A stretch of DNA of 64,000 nt, taken from contig CAVSWD010000006.1 of the NCBI GenBank assembly GCA_963731615.1, positions 62,001 to 126,000 on the forward strand. The letters run 5' to 3'. Shown here one piece after another: positions 1-8,878 of this stretch; position 1 is the first letter of the stretch; every line of letters begins with the position of its first letter. A program made the position numbers and the translations under genes. The stretch comes from Gaiellasilicea sp963731615. Lineage in GTDB: Bacteria > Actinomycetota > Thermoleophilia > Gaiellales > Gaiellaceae. Below the pieces are notes generated by a model that was not told the DNA's origin, made no database searches, and saw nothing but the letters and a program-made list of their open reading frames with translations.

Positions 1-428
1 GCCGGGTGCTCGTCGAACTGCGGCAGGTCGTCGGTGATCTCGAACCACGGTGCCTTCGAGCCGACGAAGATGTGCTTGGTCGGCCGGATGCTCGGGTCGT
101 CGACGAGCGATCCCAACGCGACGTGGACGTAGGCGCCGTCACGGACGACCGAGTAGAGGAGGGAGCCGCAGGCCGCGCAGCGCGTGTCGTTCAGAGCGTC
201 CTCTCCGTGCACGAGCAGGTCGTCCGCGCCGCCCGTCAGCTCGAGCTTCTCGCGCTCGATGCCGGCGAACGCCTTGAATGCCGAGCCGGTCGCGGCACGA
301 CAGCGCGAGCAGTGGCAGTTCATCGCGTAGAGGAACGCATCCTCGACCCGATAGCGAACAGCGCCGCACTCGCACCCACCGGACAGCACGCGCTCGACCT
401 TACCCTCCGAGAGGGTTTTGGTTGACAA
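1..428 (-). CDS. GFA/CENP-V family zinc protein (3' end cut by window edge)
   Basis: Glutathione-dependent formaldehyde-activating (GFA) fold protein. The zinc-binding pattern is visible: GGCECGAVRYR near residue 18, then NCHCSRCR and TGSAFKAF, and a later CAACGSLLYS Cys pair. GFA-fold proteins bind zinc through these cysteines; most are of unknown substrate, so a formaldehyde role is not claimed. I place the start at TTG 428-426, which gives an MSTKTL leader; a GTG at 389-387 is the alternative. Transcribed divergently from the Nudix regulator at 461, whose promoter overlaps this 5' end. The C-terminus lies outside the window. Confidence 0.8.
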   Translation of the reverse strand, partial: MSTKTLSEGKVERVLSGGCECGAVRYRVEDAFLYAMNCHCSRCRAATGSAFKAFAGIEREKLELTGGADDLLVHGEDALNDTRCAACGSLLYSVVRDGAYVHVALGSLVDDPSIRPTKHIFVGSKAPWFEITDDLPQFDEHP

Positions 429-460
429 GACCAAAACCTCCAGCTAGAGTAACAGTCAGG
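414..460 (+). promoter_or_regulatory. Sigma70-type promoter within a 9-bp inverted repeat (likely operator)
   Basis: A -35 TTGACA (422-427), 17-nt spacer and -10 TAGAGT (445-450) lie just upstream of the ATG at 461. The -35 lies within an inverted repeat, arms GGTTTTGGT (414-422) and ACCAAAACC (430-438). A third half-site ACCAAAAC recurs at 464-471 over the first codons. The position suggests binding by the adjacent Nudix-HTH regulator (autoregulation). Seen: the boxes and repeat. Inferred: the protein that binds. Confidence 0.7.
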
Positions 461-1207
461 ATGACCAAAACAAGGATCCCGCCCGGCTACGACCCGTCGC
501 AGTTCCCCGCGTTCGCGGTGACGGTCGACATCGTGATCCTGACCATGTCGGAGGGCAAGCTGCACATGCTGCTCGTGCGCCGCGGTGAGGCGCCGTTCGA
601 GGGGATGTGGGCGATCCCGGGCGGCTTCAAGCGCCCCAGCGAGACGCTGGACGAGGCGGCGCGGCGGGAGCTGGCCGAAGAGACCGGCGTCGACGTGCCG
701 AGCTTGCTGACGCAGTTCGGCGCCTACGGAGATCCCGAGCGCGACCCGCGGCTGAACGTCGTCACGGTCGCGTATCTCGCCGTGCTGCGGGACGTGGGGG
801 CGATCGAGGCGGGCACCGACGCGGCGGACGCCGACCTGGTCGCGGTCGCGGACGTTCTCAACGGCAAGCTCGACCTTGCATTCGACCATGCGCAGATCGT
901 GCGCGATGCGGTCGAGCGCGTCCGCGTCGAGCTCGAGGTGACGGGCATCGCAACGGCCTTTGTCGGAGCCACGTTCACCCTCGCCGAGCTGCGCGCCGTC
1001 TACGAGGCCGTCTGGGGCGAGCAGCTCGACGCCGCGAACTTCCGCCGCAGCGTCGTCGCGGAGGACGGCTGGGTGATCCCGACCGGGCGTCGCGCTCGGC
1101 CCGGCCCGGCCGGCGGCCGGCCCGCGGAGCTCTATCGCGCGGGGCGGGCGTGGAACCACGGCGGCCCGATCCATCGTCTCCACCGAACGTGGGAGGTCAA
1201 GGCATGA
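461..1207 (+). CDS. Nudix-HTH regulator, NrtR-like
   Basis: 248 residues. The N-terminal Nudix domain carries an intact Nudix box (G-x5-E-x7-REL-x-EE-x-GV at about residues 47-69), so hydrolase activity is possible, unlike many NrtR repressors that have lost it. The C-terminal ~90 residues match the winged-helix part of NrtR-type regulators (FTLAELRAVYEAVWG, then NFRRSVV). Such proteins sense ADP-ribose or related NAD metabolites. The stop overlaps the next ATG by four bases, so it heads an operon with four MDR oxidoreductases, a likely redox or NAD(P)-linked regulon (inference). Confidence 0.85.
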   Translation: MTKTRIPPGYDPSQFPAFAVTVDIVILTMSEGKLHMLLVRRGEAPFEGMWAIPGGFKRPSETLDEAARRELAEETGVDVPSLLTQFGAYGDPERDPRLNVVTVAYLAVLRDVGAIEAGTDAADADLVAVADVLNGKLDLAFDHAQIVRDAVERVRVELEVTGIATAFVGATFTLAELRAVYEAVWGEQLDAANFRRSVVAEDGWVIPTGRRARPGPAGGRPAELYRAGRAWNHGGPIHRLHRTWEVKA

Positions 1208-2148
1208 GAGCGGTTGTCCACGACAGGTTCGGCCCGCCGGAGGTGCTGCGCATCGAGGATGTCCCGGCGCCGGCCCCGAATGACGACGAGGTCCTCGTCC
1301 GCGTCCGCGCGACGACGGTCAACCAGACCGACTGCCACGTGCGGCGCGCGAGGCCGATTGTCTGGCGTTTCATGATCGGTTTCTTTCGCCCGAAGTGGAG
1401 GACGCTGGGGAAGGAGTTCGCCGGCGAGGTGAAGGCAGTCGGGTCGGCAGTGACCGAGTTCGCCGTCGGTGACCGCGTGTTCGGGATGAAGAATCACGGT
1501 GCGAACGCGGAGCTGGTGACTGTTCGCGAGAGCCGCCTGGTCGCACACCTGCCCGACGCACTGAGCTTCGAGGAGGGCGCGGCCGTGATCGACGGCGCCT
1601 ATCAGGGGCTGGTGGCTCTGCGGCGGGGGCGCGTCGGCAAGGGCACACGCCTGCTCGTGTACGGCGCGTCGGGCTCGTGCGGAACGGCGTGTGTGCAGCT
1701 CGGACGTCATCTCGGTGCGCACGTCACGGCGGTGTGCGGCACGAAGAACGTCGAGCTGATGCGCTCGCTCGGCGCCGACGTCGTCATCGACTACCAACAC
1801 GAGGACTTCAGGAAGAGGGGCGAGAAGTACGACGTGATCGTCGACGCGGTCGGGAAGATCGTCGGATTGCGGTACCGCGGCTCGCTCGTGCCCGGCGGGA
1901 TGTTCGTGCTCACCGACGGGTTCTGGAACGTGCTGGGCGTCCTCCTGACCCGTTGGAGCAGCCGGAGGATCGTCGCCTCGTGGCCGCGGTACGAGAAGGA
2001 GGATCTCCTCCTCCTCAAGCGGCTGCTCGAGACCGGCGAGTATCGGGCGGTGATCGATCGCACGTATCCGCTCGAGCGGGTCGTCGAGGCGACGACGTAC
2101 GTCGAGACCTGGCAGAAGACCGGCAACGTCGTCCTCACCGTCGCATGA
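1204..2148 (+). CDS. Zinc-less MDR oxidoreductase, paralogue 1
   Basis: 314-residue medium-chain dehydrogenase/reductase of the quinone-oxidoreductase type. The N-terminal GroES-like part opens MRAVVHDRFGPPEVL and contains VNQTDCH; the Rossmann part has the nucleotide loop GASGSCGT at about residue 156 and a TKNVELMRSLGADVVIDY segment. No structural-zinc cysteine lobe is present. Probably an NAD(P)H-dependent reductase of quinones, enones or ketones; substrate unknown. ATG overlaps the regulator stop (ATGA). First of four tandem paralogues. Confidence 0.88.
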   Translation: MRAVVHDRFGPPEVLRIEDVPAPAPNDDEVLVRVRATTVNQTDCHVRRARPIVWRFMIGFFRPKWRTLGKEFAGEVKAVGSAVTEFAVGDRVFGMKNHGANAELVTVRESRLVAHLPDALSFEEGAAVIDGAYQGLVALRRGRVGKGTRLLVYGASGSCGTACVQLGRHLGAHVTAVCGTKNVELMRSLGADVVIDYQHEDFRKRGEKYDVIVDAVGKIVGLRYRGSLVPGGMFVLTDGFWNVLGVLLTRWSSRRIVASWPRYEKEDLLLLKRLLETGEYRAVIDRTYPLERVVEATTYVETWQKTGNVVLTVA

Positions 2149-3113
2149 AGGCGGCCCTGCACGAGCGGTACGGCCCGCCGGAGGTTCTTCGCGTCGCCGA
2201 GGTCGAGCGCCCGGAGCCGCACGAGGATGAGGTGCTCGTCCGCGTTCGCGCCTCCAGCGTCACCCGCAGCGACTGTGGGCTGCGCGATCCCTCCGAGTAC
2301 TTCTTCGCGCGCGCCTTCACCGGCCTCCGTCGGCCGAAGCGCACGATCGCCGGGATGGAGTTCGCCGGGGTGGTCGAGGAGACCGGCGCCGCTGTGACCC
2401 AGTTCGCCGCCGGCGACGAGGTCTTCGGGATCAAGGGTGGGGCGAACGCGGAGTACGTCTGCGTGCGCGAGTCTGGCGTGATTGCCCGCAAGCCGTCGGG
2501 TCTCGGTTTCGAGGAGGCCGCCGGCGTCGTCGACGGCGGTCTCTCGGCGTTGACGATGCTGCCCGCGCTCGGGCCGGTCGAGGGCCGGCACGTCGTCGTC
2601 TACGGAGCCGGAGGCTCGATCGGGACGGCGGCGGTGCAGGTCGCGAAGCACCTCGGCGCGCGCGTCACCGCGATCTGCCGGACGGAGCAGTTCGAGCTGC
2701 TGCGGTCGCTCGGTGCAGACGAGGTCGTGGACTACGAGCGCGAGGACTGGACGCGGCGCGGCACCTACGACGGTGTCTTCGACGCGGTCGGCAAGAGCTC
2801 GTTCCGCAAGGCCCGGCGCGCGTTGAAGCCGGGCGCTGCGTACGTGTCCGCCGACCTCGGCTACCTGTGGCACCTGCCGCTCCTGATCCTCCCGACGCGC
2901 TGGTTCGGCAGCCGCAAGGCGAAGCTCGGGATCGTGCGCTACCGCCAGGAGGAACTGATCCGCCTCCGGGAGCTGATCGAGGCGGGCGGCTACCGGCCCG
3001 TGATCGACCGCACGTATCCGCTCGAGGACGTCGTCGAGGCGACGCGGTACGTCGAGAGCAGGCAGAAGACCGGCAACGTCGTCCTGACGGTGAACGGCGG
3101 CCGGCACCGATGA
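2145..3113 (+). CDS. Zinc-less MDR oxidoreductase, paralogue 2
   Basis: 322 residues, same architecture as its neighbours: GroES-like N-terminus (RYGPPEVLRVAEVERPEP), VTRSDCG, a MEFAGVVEETG segment, Rossmann loop GAGGSIGT, and a closing YPLEDVVEATRYVE motif shared with paralogues 1 and 4. Starts at ATG 2145 overlapping the upstream stop by four bases, implying translational coupling. Substrate cannot be told from sequence. Confidence 0.88.
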   Translation: MKAALHERYGPPEVLRVAEVERPEPHEDEVLVRVRASSVTRSDCGLRDPSEYFFARAFTGLRRPKRTIAGMEFAGVVEETGAAVTQFAAGDEVFGIKGGANAEYVCVRESGVIARKPSGLGFEEAAGVVDGGLSALTMLPALGPVEGRHVVVYGAGGSIGTAAVQVAKHLGARVTAICRTEQFELLRSLGADEVVDYEREDWTRRGTYDGVFDAVGKSSFRKARRALKPGAAYVSADLGYLWHLPLLILPTRWFGSRKAKLGIVRYRQEELIRLRELIEAGGYRPVIDRTYPLEDVVEATRYVESRQKTGNVVLTVNGGRHR

Positions 3114-4081
3114 GGGCCGTCGTGCGCGAGCGGTACGGAAGTCCGGACGTGCTCGAGCTCCGCGAGCTCGAGAAGCCGGAGCCGGCCGACGACGAGGTGC
3201 TGGTGCGCGTGCGCGCGTCGTCGGTGAACCGGGCAGAGTGGTACAGCCTGACCGGGAGGCCGTTCATCGCCCGTCCGACGGAAGGCCTGCGCGGGCCGAA
3301 GAGCGAGCGCCTGGGCGTCGACTTCGCCGGCGTGGTGGAGGTCGTCGGCAAGGACGTGACGACGTTCGGGCCGGGAGACGAGGTCTTCGGCGGCAAGGAC
3401 GGTGCGTTCGCAGAGTACGTCTGCGTCCGCGAGGAGCGCGCGATCGTGCCGAAGCCGGCGAACGTGACGTTCGAGCAGGCAGCCGCGGTGCCGGTGGCAG
3501 GCCTGACCGCCCTGCAGGGCCTCCACGACCGAGGCGGGCTCCAGCCGGGTCAGCGCGTGCTCGTCAACGGCGGCTCGGGCGGTGTCGGCACGTTCGCCGT
3601 CCAGGTGGCGAAGGCGCTCGGCGCAGAGGTGACTGCGGTCTGCAGCACAAGGAACGTCGAACAGGCGCGCGCGCTCGGCGCCGACCATGTCGTCGACTAC
3701 ACCGCCGAGGACTTCACTCGGAGCGGCCGCCGCTACGACCTGATCTTCGACGTGGCGGGGAGCAAGCCGTGGTCGGCGCTCAAGCGCGTGCTGGAACCGA
3801 ATGGGATCGTCGTGCTCGTCGGCGGGTCGATGGCCAACCGCTGGCTCGGGCCGCTCGGCCACGTCGGCGCCGTCAGGTTGGCGACGCTGCTCGGCAGCCG
3901 CAGGTCCGTCTTCTTCGTCGCGAAGTTCAACAAGCCGGATCTGGAAACCCTGCGCGAGCTGCTCGAGTCGGGAAAGCTGACGCCGGTCGTCGACCGGCGG
4001 TACCAGCTGAGCGAGATCGCGGACGCCTTCCGCTACCTGGGCGAGGGGCACGCCAGAGCGAAGGTGGTGGTCACCATATGA
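3110..4081 (+). CDS. Zinc-less MDR oxidoreductase, paralogue 3
   Basis: 323 residues. Most divergent of the four: VNRAEWYSLTGRP replaces the DCG segment, so the cysteine kept in the other three is absent, and the nucleotide loop is GGSGGVGT. The C-terminus ends YLGEGHARAKVVVTI, as in common quinone oxidoreductases, whereas the others end with a shared QKTGNVVLTV tail. This suggests a separate substrate and perhaps an older duplication. Start and stop both overlap their neighbours as ATGA. Confidence 0.88.
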   Translation: MRAVVRERYGSPDVLELRELEKPEPADDEVLVRVRASSVNRAEWYSLTGRPFIARPTEGLRGPKSERLGVDFAGVVEVVGKDVTTFGPGDEVFGGKDGAFAEYVCVREERAIVPKPANVTFEQAAAVPVAGLTALQGLHDRGGLQPGQRVLVNGGSGGVGTFAVQVAKALGAEVTAVCSTRNVEQARALGADHVVDYTAEDFTRSGRRYDLIFDVAGSKPWSALKRVLEPNGIVVLVGGSMANRWLGPLGHVGAVRLATLLGSRRSVFFVAKFNKPDLETLRELLESGKLTPVVDRRYQLSEIADAFRYLGEGHARAKVVVTI

Positions 4082-5032
4082 GAGCGGTCGTGTGCGACCG
4101 GTACGGGCCACCGGAGGTGCTGCAGCTCGAGGACGTCGAGCGGCCGGTTCCCGACGACGACCAGGTCCTCGTCAGGGTGCACGCGACGACGGTCAATCGC
4201 TCGGATTGCGGTGCCCGTAGCGCCAAGCCGTTCTTCTCCCGCGCGTTCACGGGACTCAGGAAACCGAAGCGGCGCATCCCGGGCATGGAGTTCGCCGGCG
4301 AGGTCGAAGCGGTCGGCTCGGCCGTGACCGAGTTCGAAGCCCGGCGACCACGTGTTCGGCGTCAGGGGTGCGGGCGCGCACGCGGAGTTCACCTGCGTCA
4401 AGGAGAGCAGCCCGATCGCGCACAAGCCTGCGGGAGTGAGCTTCGAGGAGGCTGCGTCGCTGCCCGACGGCTTCATGATCGCGAGCGCGTGCCTGCGGAA
4501 GGCCGACCCAGCTTCCGGCCGCAGCATCCTCATCTACGGCGCCTCCGGGTCGATCGGCACCGCGGCCGTGCAGCTCGCCCGGCACTTCGGCGCCGACGTG
4601 ACCGCGGTCTGCACGACGAAGAACGTCGAGCTCGTACGCTCGCTCGGCGCCGACCAGGTGATCGACTACCTCCACGAGGACTTCACCAAGAACGGGAAGA
4701 CGTACGACGTCGTCTTCGATGCAGTCGGCAAGCACTCGTTCAGACGCTGCCGGCGCTCCCTGGAGTCGGGCGGGACGTTCATCGAGACCGATCTCGGCTT
4801 CATGTGGCATGTCCCGCCGCTCGCCCTGGCGAGCCGGTGGATCGGCGACAAGCGGGTGACGATCCCAATTCCGACGTACACGCCGAAGGAGCTGCTCTTC
4901 CTCAAGCAACTCGTCGAGGCCGGGAGCTACCGACCGGTAATCGACCGCACCTATCCGCTCGAGGACGTGGTCGAGGCGACGCGGTACGTCGAGACGGAGC
5001 AGAAGACGGGCAACGTCGTGCTCACCGTGTGA
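4078..5032 (+). CDS. Zinc-less MDR oxidoreductase, paralogue 4 (one frameshift)
   Basis: Fourth paralogue. Residues 1-87 (MRAVVCDRYGPPEVL, VNRSDCG, GMEFAGEVEAVG) read from ATG 4078. At the CCC run 4340-4342 one extra C shifts the frame, and the remainder (GDHVFGVRGAG, loop GASGSIGT, C-terminal QKTGNVVLTV) reads on to 5032. Removing one base restores a ~317-residue protein closest to paralogue 2. A consensus error is more likely than decay because both halves are fully conserved. Confidence 0.8.
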
Positions 5033-5828
5033 AGCCCGCCGAGAGGTGGTTCAGAGCCGCTCCGCGATCCCCGCGAGGCCGATCGCTGGTATGCGCAGGC
5101 TGGTTCGTGAACAGGCCGTAGTGCGCCTCGTACCACGGCCCCAGGCGGTGGTAGAAGCGGGCGCGGCGGCGGAGGTCGGGATCGACGTCCCAGCCCGCGA
5201 AGGGGCCGTTGAGCAGCCAGGCGTAGTCGAGCGCGGGATCGCCGACGCGCGTGTCGCCCCAGTCGATCACGCCGACGAGGCGGCCGCCGCTCACGAGCAG
5301 GTGCGCAGGGCCGAGGTCGGCATGGAGGAGCGCCGGCGTGAACCCCACGAGCGTCTCCACGTCGCCGAAGAGTCGCTTCCCCCGGGCGCGTAGGTCCGGG
5401 TCGAGGCGGGGGAACACGAGCCGTTCGAACTCGCGCACTGGTCGCGGTAGGCCTCGACCCAGTCCGGACGCTCCACGGGAAGCCCGGACGGATCGAGCGC
5501 GTGCAGCGCGTCGAGGAACGCACGGACGCCCGTCGGGATCCTCGTCGACGAGCGGCTCGCCGCGGATCAGGCGGTAGCCGACGAAGAGCGGGTCGCGCGA
5601 GACGTGCTCGAACGAGGGCACGCCCACCGGGAGTGCGGGAGCGATCAGCGGCAGCAGCAGGATCTCGAGCTCGAGCGCCTCCTCGACCCCGGACCGCCGC
5701 GGAAAGCGGAACACCCATTCGTCGTCGACGACGACGACCTCGAAGTCGTACCCCTCGTCGATCTCGAGCATCGTCCTCGGACTGCGGCCGAGCGCGTCTG
5801 CGATCAGCCGGTGGCGATCCGTCGTCAC
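5022..5828 (-). CDS. Aminoglycoside/choline phosphotransferase-family protein (two compensating indels)
   Basis: APH-type kinase fold. Seen: an N-lobe with VFRFPRR at about residue 38 (ATP-lysine region), the catalytic-loop equivalent LLHADLGPAHLL and the metal-binding IDWGDTRVGDP. The asparagine usual after the HxD motif is His here, which is unusual. Residues ~97-140 are out of frame: indels near 5530 and 5440 compensate each other, and the corrected reading gives a FLDALHALDPSGLPVERPDW segment typical of the family. Substrate unknown. GTG start at 5828; the end overlaps the convergent MDR gene by 11 bases. Confidence 0.78.
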   Translation of the reverse strand: MTTDRHRLIADALGRSPRTMLEIDEGYDFEVVVVDDEWVFRFPRRSGVEEALELEILLLPLIAPALPVGVPSFEHVSRDPLFVGYRLIRGEPLVDEDPDGRPCVPRRAARARSVRASRGASGLGRGLPRPVREFERLVFPRLDPDLRARGKRLFGDVETLVGFTPALLHADLGPAHLLVSGGRLVGVIDWGDTRVGDPALDYAWLLNGPFAGWDVDPDLRRRARFYHRLGPWYEAHYGLFTNQPAHTSDRPRGDRGAALNHLSAGFTR

Positions 5829-5845
5829 CCGCTTATCATCCCGCG

Positions 5846-6403
5846 ATGGTCCCCGAGGCGCCGCTCGAGCAGACCGAGGACGGGCTCGCGCCGGTCGGCG
5901 CGGGCTGGTTCGTCCTCAACGCGCGCGACGGCCGTTGGCGCCACACCGACGGGCTCGGGGAGATCCTGCGTCTGACGGGCTCGACCGACTTCGAGTTCGA
6001 GACGTACTTCCCGGAGCTCGGGCTCGCCCTCTGCGTCCTCGGGCCGGGCGAGCCGATCGGGATGTACCACTGGGAGGCCGATCAGGAGGACTTCCTCGTT
6101 CTCTCGGGCGAGGCGCTCCTGATCGTCGAGGGCCAGGAGCGTCCGCTGCGGCAGTGGGACTTCGTCCATTGCCCAGCCCGGACGCAGCACATGATCATCG
6201 GCGCCGGCGACGGCCGGTGCGTCGTTCTGGCAGTGGGTGCGCGCGGGCACATGACCGGCGACTGGGGCGCGTACACGGTCGACGAGGTCGCTCTTCGCCA
6301 CGGCGTCGGCGTCGAGGAGGAGACGACCGACGCGGAGATTGCGTATGCCCGCTTTCCGAGGTCGGAGCCGACGACCTACCGCGACGGCTGGCTTCCGGGC
6401 TAG
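5846..6403 (+). CDS. Cupin-domain protein
   Basis: 185 residues with one cupin barrel. Cupin motif 1 is YHWEADQEDFLVLSG (His and Glu metal ligands) at about residue 73 and motif 2 is DFVHCPARTQHMI with the last His. Probably a small metal-binding cytosolic protein; function and ligand unknown. It starts 17 bp from the divergent phosphotransferase start, so the two share a very short control region. The C-terminal ~60 residues are outside the barrel. Confidence 0.8.
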   Translation: MVPEAPLEQTEDGLAPVGAGWFVLNARDGRWRHTDGLGEILRLTGSTDFEFETYFPELGLALCVLGPGEPIGMYHWEADQEDFLVLSGEALLIVEGQERPLRQWDFVHCPARTQHMIIGAGDGRCVVLAVGARGHMTGDWGAYTVDEVALRHGVGVEEETTDAEIAYARFPRSEPTTYRDGWLPG

Positions 6404-6413
6404 CTCTCGCCGG

Positions 6414-7174
6414 TCAGACGAGCCCGCGGGCCGTCCATGCCTTCGCACCGATCGTGAACGGCGTCGGCCCGAGGAGCTGTCGGCACCGCTCACGCAGCCG
6501 TGTGCGCGCCGGCTCGTCGAGCGATCGCGACGTAGGCGCCTGCCGGGCCGACTCCGAGGGTGAACGGCTCCCACCACTCGTCGAAGCTCGAGAACACGAG
6601 CGAGGACTCGATCGTCGTTTCCTCGACGGACGTGAGTCCTGCAGCCGCGAGCAACTCGCCCAGATGGCCCTCACGGGCACCCGCTAGCCGGGACTCGTCC
6701 TCCGTCTCGGAGTCGAGCTCGCGGGCAGCGCGCCAGAGCACGCCCAACGGCGACTGCTCGCCGGCGTGGTCCCAGACGCAGGCCGCGACGACCCCACCGG
6801 GCCGTGTGACGCGCGCCATCTCGCGCAGCCCCGCGATCGGGGTCGGCCATGAAGTGGACGACCAGCTGTGCGAGCGCCGCGTCGAAGACGCCGTCCTCGA
6901 ACGGCAGGCTCTCAGCCGACGCGAGCTGCACGTCGGCCGCGGGTGGCGCGCTTTCGCTGCGTGCGACGAACGGCGGCGAGGGGTCGACCGCCGAGACCGA
7001 CTCCCCGCCCAGCCGCCCGACGAGCTCGCCGGTCAGCGCGCCGGGGCCGCAGCCCACGTCGAGCACTCGCTGCCCAGCCTGCACGCCCGCGAAGTCGGCC
7101 AGCTGCGGTGAGAGTTGGGACGAGTATCGTCCCATGAAGCGGTCGTAGGAATCGGCGGCGACGTTGAAGGTCAT
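6414..7174 (-). CDS. SAM-dependent methyltransferase (two frameshifts)
   Basis: Class I methyltransferase of about 252 residues. Motif I VLDVGCGPGALTGEL is at about residue 38 and a post-I acidic VSAVDPS follows. After LVVHFMADP a frameshift occurs in the GGGG run 6839-6842; the protein continues AGLREMARVTRPGGVVAACVWD. A second single-base indel near 6525 moves the frame to the true C-terminus LDEPARTRLRERCRQLLG. Similar to ubiquinone/menaquinone-type methyltransferases, but with no pathway context. Confidence 0.78.
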
Positions 7175-7292
7175 TCGTCTCCTTCGACGGCGGCCATGTC
7201 GTCCTCAGCCTACGTAGTCGACCTCGACTCGCGATGCGCGGCGGTGCGGCTTTGTGCGAACGGGCACCCGGCGCGGACGGTACAACGTGCGA

Positions 7293-8378
7293 ATGAGGCG
7301 GCTTGCGATCTTGCTCGCCCTGGTCGCGCCGATGCCGGCGGGTGCGAGCGACGGCGCCCTCCTCGCCGCGCAGGATCGCTACCTGCCGGCGGCACTGGCG
7401 GCCTATCCGGCCACGCCCGACGGCGCCCAGGCCCGGTACGACGCCGGGCGCAGCCTCGTCGAGGCGGTGCTTGCCGCCGGCTCCGTGAGCACCGGACGCC
7501 GCGCGCTCCGTGCCGACCTGCTCGCCCGCGGCCGCGGCCAGGTCGCCCGTGCGGAGGCGCTCGACCGCGACGATGGCTTTCGCAGCATTGTCCCGCTGGC
7601 GCCGTTGCCGGGCGTGGGTCCCGGCTACGGGCCGCGACGGCCGGATCCGACGCTGGCCCGGAGGCTCGCGGCGGTCGCCGCACGCGCGAACGGCGCCGTC
7701 GGGATCTGGATCCACGAGCTCGGCTCCGGCCGCTACGCCGCCGTTCAACCGGACACGCGCTTTGCAGCCGCGTCGACCGTCAAGCTCGGCGCCCTCGTCG
7801 CCGGTCTTCGTGCCTCGCTGCAGCCGGAGCGGAACCGCTGGTGGTACGACGTCCGTCAGATCGGCTTCTGGTCGTCGAACCTCGCCGCGAACCGGCTGCT
7901 CGCCGGCCTCGGCTACGGCTCGGTTGCCGACGGGCTGCGGCGGCTCGGGATGACGTCGAGCACGTATCCAGGCCCGTACCGGGCGACCACGGCCTACCGG
8001 CCGCCCGGCCCGCACACGCGCGTGACGACCGCCCGTGACCTCGGCCGGGCGCTGCACCGGCTCCACGCCGCAGCGCACGGCGACGCCCGCGCCGTCGGTC
8101 AGCTCGGGCTCTCGCGGCGCCAGGCGATTCTCGGGTTGCGCGTACTGGCCTCGTCGCAACCCGTCGCCGACAACGCAGGCCTGTTCCGTCCCTGGCTTCC
8201 GGGCGCGACCGTGGCCGAGAAGAATGGCTGGCTCTCCGATACGCGCACGACCGCGTCGATCGTCTACCGCGGCGGCCGGGCGACGATCGTGGTCGTCGAG
8301 CTCTACCGCCCGGGAGTCACGTACGTGGAGGCAAAGCGGCTAGGCCGCGACGTCCTCGACGCCGCCGGTCTCCGCTAG
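7293..8378 (+). CDS. Exported serine hydrolase, class A beta-lactamase-like
   Basis: 361 residues with an N-terminal signal peptide (MRRLAILLALVAPMPAGA). The beta-lactamase-like fold is indicated by the SxxK nucleophile in AASTVKLGAL, an SxN-type motif in WSSNLAANRLL and a KTG-like triad KNG in VAEKNGWLSDT. The family includes class A beta-lactamases and D-Ala-D-Ala processing enzymes; the missing second-residue match of KTG and the long N-terminal extension (~125 residues) argue for a cell-wall hydrolase or unknown esterase rather than a proven resistance enzyme. Confidence 0.8.
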   Translation: MRRLAILLALVAPMPAGASDGALLAAQDRYLPAALAAYPATPDGAQARYDAGRSLVEAVLAAGSVSTGRRALRADLLARGRGQVARAEALDRDDGFRSIVPLAPLPGVGPGYGPRRPDPTLARRLAAVAARANGAVGIWIHELGSGRYAAVQPDTRFAAASTVKLGALVAGLRASLQPERNRWWYDVRQIGFWSSNLAANRLLAGLGYGSVADGLRRLGMTSSTYPGPYRATTAYRPPGPHTRVTTARDLGRALHRLHAAAHGDARAVGQLGLSRRQAILGLRVLASSQPVADNAGLFRPWLPGATVAEKNGWLSDTRTTASIVYRGGRATIVVVELYRPGVTYVEAKRLGRDVLDAAGLR

Positions 8379-8878
8379 GCGCTTCCGCGCCACGGCTGCC
8401 GGCGCGGCCACCAGCCCGGCACCGACCGGCGGTACTGCTCGTACTGCTCGCCGAACCGCTGACTCAGGGTCGGCTCCTCGTAGCCACGGACGAAGGCGAA
8501 CACCACGATGCCGAACAGCGCCGCGTACGGCAGCAGGACCAGCCGGCCCAGCGCGAGCGCCTGGCCGACGATCGTCGCCCCGACGGCGAGATACATCGGA
8601 TTGCGCACGAAGCGGTAGAGCCCGCCGACGACGAGCTCCTGCGTCGGCGCGACGGGCGCCGGCGTGCCGCTGCCCTCGACGACGAAACGAAGGAACGCAT
8701 GGAGCAGCACCACGACACCGGCGACGATGAGGCAGATTCCGACGACTCGCACCGGCAGCCAGAGCGGGGAGAGCGGACGCGCATCCCAACCGGTCAGCAG
8801 CCACGGGATCAGGCCGGCGACGACGCCGGGAGCGAGCACGAGGAAGAGCAGGCTGCCGGCTGCGGCTTTGACTTTCAG
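8375..8878 (-). CDS. Isoprenylcysteine/phospholipid methyltransferase-like membrane protein
   Basis: 167 residues. Several hydrophobic segments, then the ICMT/PEMT signature GLYRFVRNPMYLAVG and a C-terminal FGEQYEQYRRSVPGWWP. Such integral-membrane enzymes methylate small or lipid-linked substrates; substrate unknown. No ATG, GTG or TTG exists where the family begins. The reading MKVKAAAGSLLF starts at CTG 8878-8876, overlapping the upstream stop as CTGA, so I choose the non-standard CTG start. Confidence 0.75.
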   Translation of the reverse strand: MKVKAAAGSLLFLVLAPGVVAGLIPWLLTGWDARPLSPLWLPVRVVGICLIVAGVVVLLHAFLRFVVEGSGTPAPVAPTQELVVGGLYRFVRNPMYLAVGATIVGQALALGRLVLLPYAALFGIVVFAFVRGYEEPTLSQRFGEQYEQYRRSVPGWWPRRQPWRGSA

